From Lingula anatina (lineage: Eukaryota > Brachiopoda > Lingulata > Lingulida > Lingulidae), in contig NW_019774814.1 in NCBI RefSeq assembly GCF_001039355.2, positions 1 through 52,032 on the forward strand: 52,032 bases of DNA. The letters run 5' to 3'. The notes under the pieces were generated by a model. The model did no database searches and was not told the DNA's origin. It saw nothing but the letters and a program-made list of their open reading frames with translations. This document shows positions 37,001-48,800 of this stretch, one piece after another (positions within the stretch are counted from its first letter, which is position 1; every line of letters starts with the position of its first letter). A program made the position numbers and the translations under genes.

Positions 37001-37850
37001 TTAAAGGATAAAAGGTTTCTACTTCTGTTTGAATTTTATATCATAAATTTTAATCTTTTCAAGTTATTAGTTGCCAGTGTGTGTGTATATATGTAATTTT
37101 GCTGAATATTTGCTATTTCATTTATATTTATAATGCCACTTTTCATATCTTGTTTTGTAGGCATTCCTGATCTTACTTTTTGTTTTTCTGTCTGCATGTA
37201 TGAAGCTTTTTCCTATTTGCATCTTCACTGTTTCTACCTTCTTACTTTAACTGTTATTTTTCTTTACTATTAAAGCTTTCTCAAAAGGAAGACACAATTC
37301 TCCACTGGAAGGAGAAATATAATGAAATAGAAGACAAGTTTAGTGAAAGCAGGAATAAAGTCAAGAGTCTAGAGCATTACTTAGAGGATCTCCCTACTGC
37401 TGATGAATACTTGTCTAAAAAGAAGGAAATATCCTTTTTATTCATGTGAATAAATACTCGCATCTCTTTACTCAGTGCATATAAGTGTAATAGGTTTTGC
37501 AATATCAACTCACAAAATACACATTTGTATTGATTTCATTCCGAAATCCAATAACCTTTCAGTGTACCTAACAGTATGTGAATCAATATAATATTTTATG
37601 GGAATATTTTTAATGGAATTTGTTTTACCTTAACATTGATCACATGCGTTCCATGAGAGAGGACCTGCTGATGCACCAGGAAAAAATCAAGGATCTGGAG
37701 GGTACCATTGTTGACCTCAAAAGAACAGTCAAATACAAAGATGAAATGATAGAGGCTATGGAGAAACAGGTAAATTTTTATAATTTTTGTGTATAATGAA
37801 TGAAGTTACCTTAAACCATTAATTTTTTTTCAATTTTGACCATGTTTGTT

Positions 37851-37890
<40 letters not shown>

Positions 37891-40173
37891 TGTACTTTCT
37901 TGCTTGATATATATATATATCAAGCAAGAAACTATATCTCTCCACAATTTGTCAATGTAATCAGCTTGTTATTAGTTATTTCTGACAATTGAGTAATAAA
38001 CTTTATCATGGATTGTTTTTGTAAGTCATTGTTTCATGGCTGTAGTTTTTATATTTTAGGAAGCAAATCTTACATCCAAAGTCGCCAAATTGGAAGTGGA
38101 TCTGCTTCAACAAGTTGAAAGAGTGGCAAAGCTAAAGGACAGCAGTACACTCATCAAGGTAGAGCAAGACCTGCAGCAAACCAAACAAGAAAAGGAGCTG
38201 CTTGTAAGCAACTTGGACAAAGCCAAAAAGGTGAACAATTTTTCTACAAAGGGGAACATTTTTTTTTTTTCAGAAAATAGGATGACATATTTAGCAAACC
38301 TTTTGAGGATTTTAATTTTCTGGTAATCAAATGGTGTTTTATCACATTTATTTTCATCACTTGTAACACATGTATAGACACTTAAATGTTGATCTCACCA
38401 TTACATCAGTTGCTAGAAAACAAGCACAAGAAACAGAAGCAGATGGAGATAAAACATCAGTCTGAAATAAAGCAATTAGAGGAGAGAATTAGTCAAGAAG
38501 AATCCTCTGTCCTAGCCCTGAAGGAAGAATTGGGAACCACTGAAAAAGAATTAAGGAAAGTCAGGCAAACCATGAAAGAGGTATATTACGGATGCTTTTT
38601 CCAATATGTTAAAACCCTGAAGAAATAAAAACAGAACTGTTCTTACTGACTCTGACATCAGTTATGACCATGTTTTCAGATAAATATTAATTTTGAAAAT
38701 TTGAAGTTGTAGCACAATGCCTATAATAATACATTGTTCATCTATTGTAATTGAATACATTGTGGAAATTTATATATTGCTCTGTAGTGTGTCAGATTTT
38801 TATTTCCAACAATTATTAGCCAGAAGTTTAACAGTAACGTTGTCAGTAACTTACCTTCTTCTTCAGATAAATAAACAGAATCAAGATTTGATGGAAGACT
38901 CTATGACACTGCGAGACAAGGTGAAGGAGGCAGAAAAATTGACATCAGCAGAGACTAAAAAATTGGAACAGAGGCTGCTTAAAGAGATGCAAGTGTGTTT
39001 CTCTGACCTGCAGTCTCTTGTACAGATCTGTATGGAGCAGGCAGAAGGGCAGGACCCCAATATGTCAGTGTTGCTAGGAGTAAGAGGTAACAATCCTTTC
39101 AACTGTCAATACTACACTGTAGTGTTGAGGTGACTTGGAGGAATATCAAAAGACAAAACCCTGTTAAAAAGTTGAGAGATTTTGCCATAACAAAGGTTAT
39201 TACAGCAGTTGGTACTTAAATCAGTATGTAGAATACAAGTTGGGCTGTGTGTTATCTAAAGAAATGTTGACATCCATTAGAATTTCACATTAGTCAACAG
39301 AAGTAATGTACTTGTTGACTTAGGAGACCATTTCTATTTTAAAGATACAGTTTGGAGTGTTAAAACACCTTATTATATTGTTGATTATAGATAAAAGCAT
39401 TAGTTTCACCTGGCCTCCAATACATATGTGTATGGGTGAGTACTGTAAAGACTGTTTAATCAGTCTGGTGGTGGAGATGGCAGGTTATATATTTACTTTT
39501 CATAGGAGTGGGAAAACGGATGTTTAAATTCACTTTTACTTGCATGATACTTTACAGCATTGGGTTTTGGCTAAAGACCCATTAGACTTCAGGGGGAATT
39601 ATCATATATTTCGTAAACTTGTTTTGGTAAGCTATACCTGAATTAATACTTTTGCAAATTGAGCGTAGAGTTTATATTAAATTATTGCTAAGAGAGCATA
39701 TGTTAAGCTTGTATTTTGGAAGTGGATATTTAGAAATAATTAAATGCCAATGCATTACAGAATGGATGCTTACTGCCTTAATTTATTGCTTGGAAATTGG
39801 AACAAGGACTTTTGTTTTGGCTTTATTGAAATTTGATTTTCAGAAGTATAAATACTCCTAATCCCATCAGTAAAATTATCCCTCAATTTGTCAAGTGCTT
39901 ATGTGGGTTTTTTCAAGGTCAGAGTGATTTAATGGGGGCAGGGTGGTAAAGATGTGGAGTTTCCTCAGTTTCAAATATGGTCTTTCTTTTCCAGCTCCAT
40001 CCGTGGCAGACTCAGAGGAAGAACAAACTGGAATTGATGGTGCAATGCTTGCATTAAAACACAAGATCTCATCAGTGAAGGATCTCAGACAGGACATAGA
40101 CAAACTGAGAGAAATTATGTCCAATAAATATGCCGAGGAAATGGGAGAAAATCTGCATTGCGCTACCCAGTAG
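31903..40173 (+). CDS. CEP85: CEP85/CEP85L orthologue, coiled-coil centrosomal protein
   Basis: Exons by splice sites are 31903-31969 (putative first), ~33420-33489, ~33788-33875, 34118-34923, 35422-35552, 35830-35947, 36171-36265, 36847-36937, 37276-37428, 37644-37769, 38060-38230, 38410-38580, 38867-39086 and 39995-40173, giving about 830 residues. Human CEP85 and CEP85L are about 760-805. The first half is Ser/His/Gln-rich and probably disordered; from ~35422 on it is almost continuous coiled coil. Recognition rests on the C-terminal half: LEHYLEDLPTADEY, the INKQNQDLMEDSMTLRDKV helix, GQDPNMSVLLGVR and the ending RQDIDKLREIMSNKYAEEMG…CATQ all match the CEP85 family. Vertebrate CEP85 binds STIL and NEK2 and supports centriole duplication; a similar role is inferred. 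Invertebrates often have one gene for the vertebrate pair, so the symbol stands for CEP85/CEP85L. The first exon is least certain. Intron 9 is U12-type. A TTAA MITE lies in intron 7. Confidence 0.88.
36385..36728 (+). mobile_element. TTAA-flanked MITE, copy 2, in a CEP85 intron
   Basis: TTAA at 36385-36388 and 36725-36728 encloses inverted ends AGGGATAATAACTCTTCGT and ACGAAGAGTTATTATCCCT (19 bp, perfect). The body matches the element at 18166-18510 in inverse orientation. It occupies more than half of the 581-bp intron 36266-36846. Confidence 0.88.
37429..37643 (+). other. AT-AC U12-type (minor spliceosome) intron of CEP85
   Basis: The exon KKKE ends at 37428 and the intron begins ATATCCTTTT, the exact U12 AT-AC donor consensus. 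It ends TACCTTAACATTGATCAC at 37643, with a U12-like branch site (ACCTTAAC) about 10 bases from a terminal AC. Joining 37428 to 37644 keeps phase 0 and continues the coiled coil (MRSMREDLLMHQEKIK). No GT-AG pair nearby gives an open join. The intron is 215 bp. Confidence 0.9.
37854..37931. repeat. (TA)n(GA)n microsatellite and 36-bp perfect palindrome
   Basis: A TA run and a GA run are followed by a perfect palindrome at 37896-37931, arms TTTCTTGCTTGAT and ATCAAGCAAGAAA around an AT core. It lies in the intron directly after the U12-type one. Confidence 0.85.
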
Positions 40174-40622
40174 AATATAAAGACTACTAGCTGTTATTTC
40201 TGTGGCATTTTTGCAGCATTTGTATTGATTTAATTACAAAAAAGAACTTCTATTACTTTAAAATATATGTATTTATTGGTTTCCATTTGACAGTCCTTTA
40301 TTATGTCAAATATTGTTGTATTTTTATAAGACATGAAAAATATTATTAAGCCCTACATGCCTTATCTAAATTTACATTTGTATTCTATGCTTGTTCCCAT
40401 AACACCGACATGATTAACTTGCATGTCAGGCATTATTGCATGATATTCATTTTTGTTTAATAGCCCATATATTGATGGCCTTTTCCCCCTGCAAGTACTA
40501 TCTCATTTATACCTAGCACCTATGTTGCAGTGTGACAGTTTCAACATGACTGTACTAACTTACAGCTTTAACTGTTCACATTAAAGTATTTTTTTGTTAA
40601 CGAAAGATGGTTCCTAATAAAG
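40174..40622 (+). other. 3' UTR of the CEP85 gene
   Basis: The stop TAG (40171-40173) is followed by ~440 bases of non-coding sequence up to a canonical AATAAA at 40617-40622, the likely poly(A) signal. Confidence 0.6.
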
Positions 40623-42150
40623 TGAAGTATTCATATGATATTAGTTGTCCCAGAAGTTATGTACGGTTTTACCAGTGTGGTCATATCACCTGCGTCTGTC
40701 ATTGCCTTTCTAGCCGTTCTCTTTTAGTGTTATTATTATTTTTATTTATTTTTTATTATTATTTATTTTATTTATTTATTATTATTATTTTATTTTATTA
40801 TTATTTTTTTTTTTTTGTAAAGGCAGCTTGAAACTTTGATAACTGAAAAAGAATATTGAGAGCTAGAGAGATATAAAGATATTTTGAAGCCATTCTATAT
40901 TCATGCACACACTTGTAATATACACAATACGTACACGTAGTAAGGAGGCCCAATAGAGATGATTTTCAAACAAATTTGATTTCTTTTCACTGATAATATC
41001 GTGTGAAAAATTGGCACTTTTGCCCCCCCGCCCACCGTCACGTGATATTCTTTAACTTTTTTCGTTAATTTTTGTGGTGACTAAGCAATGTCTCCGCTAC
41101 TCAAATAAATTAGTTTAATACATAGTTTTAAGGTGTTTTTTCATGAAACTTCATGCCTTATGCCCTATAAGACCCGACGTTATTGCTGGGGTGAAAAATT
41201 ACTGTAATCTCATTAGCAAATAAAATTATTTAAAAAAGATGTTAAAGATTATATAATTCTCAGCAGAGACGTTGATTAGTGTCAACACAATTTAATTTTG
41301 ATTACCATTAAAAATTCGAGCTACAGGATGGGGAGATACTGCAAAAGTACCGAAATTAAGCTAAAGAAGCTATCTAACAGACCTAGTTCTAGATTCTAAG
41401 TACAATAAACTGAATTCGTTCGCGCAAACTTTTCAAATGTGGTAGAGAATTTAAGTGACAATCTCATCTGTAGCAATAAGTGGAGGTGCAGTCTTGTCAA
41501 TGCCCACCCTTGACTGCTCTTTTAATACTTATATGTAATGAGAATATTTAATATAGTAAACAGAAGATAATACATTCTTCTTTTTATATGTGTATCTTTT
41601 TAACTAGTACTTGCATGTTTATTACTAATTTTTTTCGAATGATCTAGCTTTTGTTTATTATGTTGACAACTATGTGGAATAAATACGTGCCTAGAGACAG
41701 GAAGTTATTTTTGTAAGGCATTGTGGGAACGAAATTCCAAAACTTCTCCGGTGGAGCACTATCAATAAATGAGAAGTAAGGTAATGTTTGCGTTTTAAAG
41801 ACAAATTAACGTCAACAGAACATATAAAACAACGAGAATGGTTTAAGAGAGTGACACAAATATTAACTTCATATTTAGAATTAAGTGGCGCCAATAATTT
41901 AATCGATAAAATTAACTGATGTTTGTGGCATCTTCTAAAATTCGCACTGACAGTGCATGGACTAACCTGGCATAGATCTAAGTGAATAGTTCGAAATCGA
42001 ATGTGTCGAGTTAGTGATGCTAGTTTATTGTCGGTATTGCTTGATCCTAAACAAATATCTGAGGTAAATAATCTTAAAAGTAAGTGAAACATCAAACACC
42101 ACCTCTTAAATAAATAAAGATGTGACAATGTTGCAGCTGAACACGTTTAT

Positions 42151-42717
42151 CAGGGTTGCCACCTCACTTAAAAAGCCAGGGAGAAATGATTTATTTTCAA
42201 GGTCAATGAATTATCAGGGAAAATTATTTTGGTCAGGGAAAATTTGAAATTTGGAAAAGTCGTGGCAAAGACAGGGAAAAACAAAATTCTAGAAAGACTG
42301 TCATAATTTCTAAACTAAATTAAAACCATCAATAAGATGTAAATTATCATAAGTTTCGATATTTCTGTGCTTGTTTACTTGTAAATAATAAAAAAATTGT
42401 TTTGATGAGAAAAAATCAAACTGTTATGAATGGATTGGACTTGTAGGGGAGATGGGGGCCGAAAAATTAGGTGTTCAGTGAAAAAGCAGGATTTGGTCCA
42501 GGGGCGGATTCAAAATTATTTTCTGACGGTCTTCCAAAGTAACTTTGTTGACCCTTCCTCCATTTTTGACCGTCTTCCGACAGAAAAAATCGATACCCAT
42601 CAATGTAAACTTGAAACTCTGACCGTCTTCTGGAAGACCCAGAAGACGGCCTAAATCCGCCCCTGTGGTCAGTGAAGAGTCAGGAAATTTTATTTTCTCA
42701 ACAATGTGGCAACCATG
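42151..42717. mobile_element. MITE with GGGTTGCCAC ends, TTTAT flanks
   Basis: The ends CAGGGTTGCCAC and GTGGCAACCATG are inverted, and TTTAT sits directly outside both (42146-42150, 42718-42722). Internally it carries repeated CAGGGAAAA motifs. Another element is inserted in it at 42499-42665. Confidence 0.72.
42499..42665. mobile_element. Nested CAGGGGCGGATT MITE, TGGTC flanks
   Basis: The ends CAGGGGCGGATT and AATCCGCCCCTG are perfect inverted repeats. TGGTC flanks both sides (42494-42498, 42666-42670). Inside, GACCGTCTTC and its complement recur. CAGGGGCGG ends are typical of hAT-type elements. The 5-bp flank fits a hAT branch with short duplications better than the classical 8 bp. Confidence 0.8.
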
Positions 42718-42892
42718 TTTATGACTGACAAATATATAGTTAAGTCTGACAAGATCATCTTCAAGATTGAAATACTTTGTGTTATGTTATTAACAACATT
42801 TATTGTTATTATTCATTTTTGATGGTTTGTTAAGTTCTAGGTTGAATATACTACTAGAATTGTAGCAGCACAGTCTGCCATAAAAAGTTGCT

Positions 42893-45800
42893 ATGAATCG
42901 CCTTAGCATGATGGAGCAAGTTCATCTTGCGGGAGAGGATGAGGATGATCTCTACTCTGGTTACAATGATTACAATGCTACATTGGATACAGAGGTGGGC
43001 ACAGATGTCATTCTGTATTACATAGCTCACATTTTGATACATTTTTATGTTAAATAAAAACAAGTGATTTTTTTTAAATATTATAATTTTTTTAATTAAC
43101 ATTTAACATGACTTTATATGAATTTTATATTTCTTTTTTACTTGGTATATACAATTATTGTTCGTTTAATTATTATATTGTTTGATATTGATACTTTTAA
43201 ATATATTATTTATTAGTAATATTTGTAAGTTAATACAAACAACTAATTAACAATTATGCATTTAACTTTCTGTCAATTTGTCTTGTAGGACTTGGCTAAT
43301 GATGAAGGATTTCAACATGCTGTTAGAACCAGTCATGGAAGAAGACCACCTGTATGTTACCTTTATTTAAATAATTTGTTAAATCATTTGCTTTGGTTTT
43401 TTGCCATTTTTATTTCATTCTTTAGAAACAAGTTAAAAATTTAACTGTGCTCCTATTTGATTAATCATGGAGGTGCAAAATAATAAAAAGGATTTTCTTT
43501 TATTTGCCTTTATTTTGACAAACAAATACAACCCTATGTGTTTAAATTTAATGTCAAGAAGAACTGATAAATAAGTTTTTATAGTGAAAATTACAAGTTT
43601 GTAGTTATTTTGCTATAAAACATATTTATCAGGGATTATGGGTGGTTTAGATGTGCCACTTATTTCTCTGCATTCCTTGCCAAGGAAGGAGCAAGTTAAA
43701 ATTAACACAACAGATTTAACATCGTATGGTAGTTCATATGCACATTTGTGCTGGCATATTAAATTATGATCCACTTTTTAAAATCCCTATATACCATTCA
43801 TTTCAGCCAACTGCCAAGATTCCCCTCACTGGTTCTGTAGGTGCCAGGCTGGCCACTGCTAAAGGCCAAGGTGGTTTGGTATCTTCCATGGGACGTAATG
43901 CAATGCCATCCTCAATGGGAGCCCGTCCCATGACAGGGGCTCAAGATGGAGCTGCTAGACCTATGACTGCTGTCAGAGCTGCTGGATATTCATCCTTTAG
44001 TAAAGGTAAACACATCAAGAAACACATTTTGATTACTTGGAAGTAAGATATTATCAAGAGATATATAATGATCTATTATATATATTTTGATATAATTTTG
44101 GTTTCGAGTTAGGAGTGTTGTGGATTTTAAAAAAGGGCTTTCACTCTCTGTTCATTGAAAAGTTCAAAATGGTTAAGATTATTTACTCAATTTTCTTTCT
44201 GTTATCCATGTAGGTGCAGGTTTTGATCCTATGAATCAGGCTCAAGCTCAAAGTGGAGCACAGTTAGAAACCAAACCTGAGGACACGTAAGGCCTCCTAC
44301 ATTAGATCAGTTATTGAAGTTGGATACCCGTTAAATCTCTTATTAAATTCATAAAACATGCATGATATTTGATATGAATAATGGTTTCATTTGTGAAGAA
44401 CATAGTATTTCCTTTTATATTTGCCTTTAATCTATTTTCAGACCTGAAGAGAAAATCAAACAACTGGAAAAGAAAGTAAATGAGTTGATTGAAGAAAGTT
44501 GTTTTGCTAATAGCAGGGCGGAATACCAGTTGGTAAGTTTGTTTTATTCCAGAACTTAAATTAGTTGAATGAGATATTAAGAGCATTGCTAATGTCAGAA
44601 GAGTGAATAAATACACATTCTGCTACACCATGATGAAGTCTTCTGGATTTTTTTTTAAATCTTCATGGCACTGGGTCCAAGGCTTGTAGTCTCATGTATA
44701 TTTCCTTTTGTGCTTTGATACATAACATTGACTGTTAATGTATGTTCACTTTAAGGCCTTGGAAAAAGCTAAGGAGGCTGGTCGCAAGGAACGAGTCCTA
44801 GTCAGGCTGAGAGAACAAGCAGCAAGTGTTGATCAGGTCAACCTGGATCTCACCTATTCTGTAAGTTAAACTGTATTTTTGTGTAATATTAATTTTCCTT
44901 GGATTATTGAATTTATCATTACACAGACAGATTTTTTCTAAATATTTTTTTACCTTCTAATTTTTGGCTCTATTCAAGAGCCTTCCTTAGGACAAACTGG
45001 TCATGCGTTGATGTTTTTACGCTGAGTTGTAATCATTGACCAATAATCCTATGAGTGTCCCCTTATGCCCCTATTTCACACAGACCACGAATCCCACGAA
45101 TCGCCAGGAATTGACAAATTTCAGGATTCGTGGTTGAATCGTAATCAGTTCATGAAGTTCTTTACAGATTCGTATATATTCGTAGTCAGTTCTTGCAATT
45201 TTTGACCAACAGGAATTCATGGCAAAAACTTTGATGCCCGTATTTCACACAGACCACGAGTCCAATGAATCGCCAAGAATTGACAAATTTCAGGATTCAT
45301 TTGTCAATTCCTGGCGATTCATGGGATTCGTGGTCTGTGTGAAATAGGGGCATTAGGCCCCCCGGTCCCAAGAGGTCATCATAGATATGGGCCAGCTGGT
45401 AGCTGGAAGTTCTTTAATGTTCTTTATGTATGACCTCCTTGTAATCTTCGCTTACCTTCTCTATTATTCTGGTGCTGTCCCAATCAATGATGACTCTTTT
45501 ACTGAGTGATTTGTGAGAGCAGATTTCCACATTTGTGTCTCCAATTCTTTCCTTCTGTCTCTGGTCTAAACCTGTGTGTTGTCCATTTTCTCATCTTCTG
45601 TTCTGTGTTATTTAACTCTTATGGGTGGTGTACATTTGGTCTTTCCCAGGTAACACTTATTACAGTTTTTACAACCAATTGTGTATACGCCTTTTTTTTT
45701 TTTTTTTTACTCTGATTTGTCCTTTGGGTGCCCTAAAAGCTGTTTTATTGTAGAGTTAGGTCTCATAACTGTACTGATCTTCCTTTCTTAAAGTATCCTG

Positions 45801-48800
45801 GAAACTTTCTCATTTAGACCACTGACATATGGAAGCATTACTAAACCATTGTTTTTTTTTTTTCTTCTTTGCTGTTCTTTTTAGTTTGCCCTTGTCCTTT
45901 TCTTTCTTTTCCATTTGGTTTTATACTTGGCTCACTGACCACTGGGGATACTTTTAGGGATTTTTTTTATTGTGTTCTTCTCTTCATTCTTGTCTCTGTT
46001 TTCCATCACAATATTTTCACATCTTTCCAGTTTGCCCTGAGGAAGGCTCTTTAGTAGAGCCAAAAATTTAGAAAATATTTAGATAAAAACTGTCCATGGA
46101 ATGATTAATTCAACAATCCATGTATAACTACTAGACTAATAAACTCATTTTTCTTGTTGAAGCACAAAACTTAGATAATAAATAAATAAGAATGGGAATT
46201 CTTTCAGTTATTTTAATAACTGGTAGGTAACTAATTAAAATTAGTATTCATATGGGAAATGCACGTTCAAAGATATAAAACTATAATGAAATTGTTTTGC
46301 ACAGGTTGGGATTCGGATTTGATGGGTGGAAATGTGTAGATGTGTACTTTTGATTTAACATTCATTTTTAGTTTTATAATGTTGTGTTATATCCTGCTGA
46401 ATGGCATTAAATGGAATATAGCAAAACAATTTTAATGTCTATCAATTGATAGAAGTTCACTTCTTATACTACAATGCAAAAAGTTATTGAATTTTACTTG
46501 ATATGATGTGTAAATTATGAATTACATTGTTTTTCTTTTCTATATCAGATAAACGACATTTTTATTTTAAATGTACCTTTATAGGTATTATTCAACCTTG
46601 CCAATCAGTATGCTGCCAATGAAATGTATGCTGAAGCTCTGAACACCTACCAAGTCATTGTCAAGAATAAAATGTTCACAAACGCTGGTGAGTGTAATAC
46701 AGTAACAGTTTTTTTTTCACAATGTATCAAAGCATTTTCAAAATGTTGTCAGTATGTAAGGTGTTGACGGCCTCTCGGTTGCTTTAAATTTTACATGATA
46801 TGAATTGGGGTGGTGATTCTCAAACTTTGCAAGAAGGATTTTAATTTCACCTCAATATCAACCCATCTTACATCCTTCTTACTTTATATTCAGGCCGTTT
46901 AAAGGTGAACATGGGTAATATCTACTTCAAGCAGAAGAATTATCCCAAGGCTATCAAGTTCTACAGAATGGCTGTTGACCAGGTTCCTAATACACACAAG
47001 TATATGAGGTATAATACAGGTTGACAGTGTCTGTCACAGGAGTATCATAATTGCATTATAGATAACAAATGTACCAACCACATTTTCAGTGTTTCAATCT
47101 TTAGCATATTTTCAAATGATAAGAGAGGTTATCCAATGTCGTTATGGAAGCGTGCTTCCAATCTATGCAGTTTATAAAGAAAAAAGTTCCAAGTGTGCTT
47201 GGGTTAATTTACCACAATTTCATATGATATTATATCTTTCAGACTGAAGATCATGCAGAATGTGGGAATTGCATTTGTCAAGTTGGGGCAGTACAATGAT
47301 GCTATCACCACTTTTGAACACATCATGGGTGAACAACCAGATGTGAAGACTGGCTTCAACCTGGTCCTTTGCTACTTTGCCCTCGGAGACAGAGAAAAGA
47401 TGAAGAAAGCTTTCCAAAAGATGCTGGCTTGTGATCTGAAGATTGATGAGGAAGACAAGTATCTGCCACATAATGATGATAAGAACTATAATCTTATCCT
47501 GGAGGTGATTAAGAATGATGCTCTGAGACGCAGGGAAAAAGAAAAGTAAGTAGTATCCTGATCCAACTTTGTTTTTTTAAGATGACTTATGCAGTAATTC
47601 ATTGAAATTTCTTTTTGAATCAAAATGCTTTCCTGATTTATGTGCTTTTTGCTACTTTAAATATTATGGAGATTTGGGCTTAAATTTCATGAGGAGAAAA
47701 ACAAAATTTTATGGTTTCTTTTATATTTTGCTTTCAGAAAACTTGCTGCAGAGAGAAACATCAAGACTGCTGCCAAAATGATGGCGCCCACTATTGAGAG
47801 TTCATTTGCTGCTGGCTACGACTGGTGTGTGGATCAGGTGAAGACATCCAATTTTGTGGAGTTGTCCCATGACCTGGAGATAGACAAGGCTTTGATGTAC
47901 CTGAGACAGAAAGACTTTCACCAGGTACATAAAATGATAGTGAATGTTTGGTTGATAGTGTTTGTTGATGTTTATGCATTAAACATGTATGTTATATAAA
48001 TGTGTGGATCAGTTTGATCAAAATTTGGATCCAAGTTTTATATCTGCATAGTGATGATAATTTCTTTTCACAGTAATGACAGAGAATTTTATTTTATATA
48101 TTAGTTAGTGAAATATTTTCACCAATCTTATCGACTTATTGGATTTATTTATTTATTTATTTTTTTTTATTCAGGCTGTGGAGACGCTGAAGTCATTTGA
48201 AAAGAAAGATTCTAAAGTGGCCAGCACAGCAGCTACTAACCTTTCGTTTTTGTATTTTCTGGTAAGTGCATTAAATTATATATTTTATATGTGTTATGTT
48301 TTTTATACCATTTCTGTTAAGTATTTTGGCCTCTTGGTTATCTGGTCACACTATATTGTTTTTGAAATGTTGAAAGGAAGATTTTTGTGATGTCTGTAGT
48401 AATCACAGAATAATAATCAAGTATTACTGATATTATGTTTGAGACATGATATATCTACATGTTTTAGGAAAGTGACTTGACCCAGGCTGACCGATATGCA
48501 GAGGTGGCCTTGCAGGCAGATAGATATAACCCTAGTGGTAGGTCTCAGTATAGCTCATTATTGCCATGTTGATTTTTTTTTACATAGGTTTTCTTATGTT
48601 TCTTTGTTTTCATATCAATTGCCATTTATGTAGATGGTTAAGTTATAAAAAACATTTTTAAAAGCATGCAAATTACTTATTATCAGTATGGCTCACTTTG
48701 TATTACCTGGAGGTAGTATCTAACATGTTCTTGTTGGTATCATTTCAGCACTTGTGAATAAAGGCAACTGCTTGTTTGCCAAAGCAGACTATGAGAAGGC

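Larger units (their letters stand above)
40623..42892. other. Spacer between CEP85 and IFT88
   Basis: It contains a (TTA)n/T-rich microsatellite at about 40728-40817, a CACGTG near 41040, the nested MITE pair at 42151-42717, and an acceptor-like TTCTAG at about 42835-42840 that suggests the IFT88 start codon is in a second exon. No extra gene was found. I found no convincing RFX X-box: the GTTGCC and GGCAAC here are MITE ends. Confidence 0.5.

Noticed and set aside
41691-42128. 145-codon minus-strand open frame between CEP85 and IFT88
   Set aside because: It has no domain, no splice support and repeat-like surroundings.
42155-42713. GTTGCC and GGCAAC as an RFX X-box for IFT88
   Set aside because: The two half-sites are 550 bp apart and are the inverted ends of a MITE.
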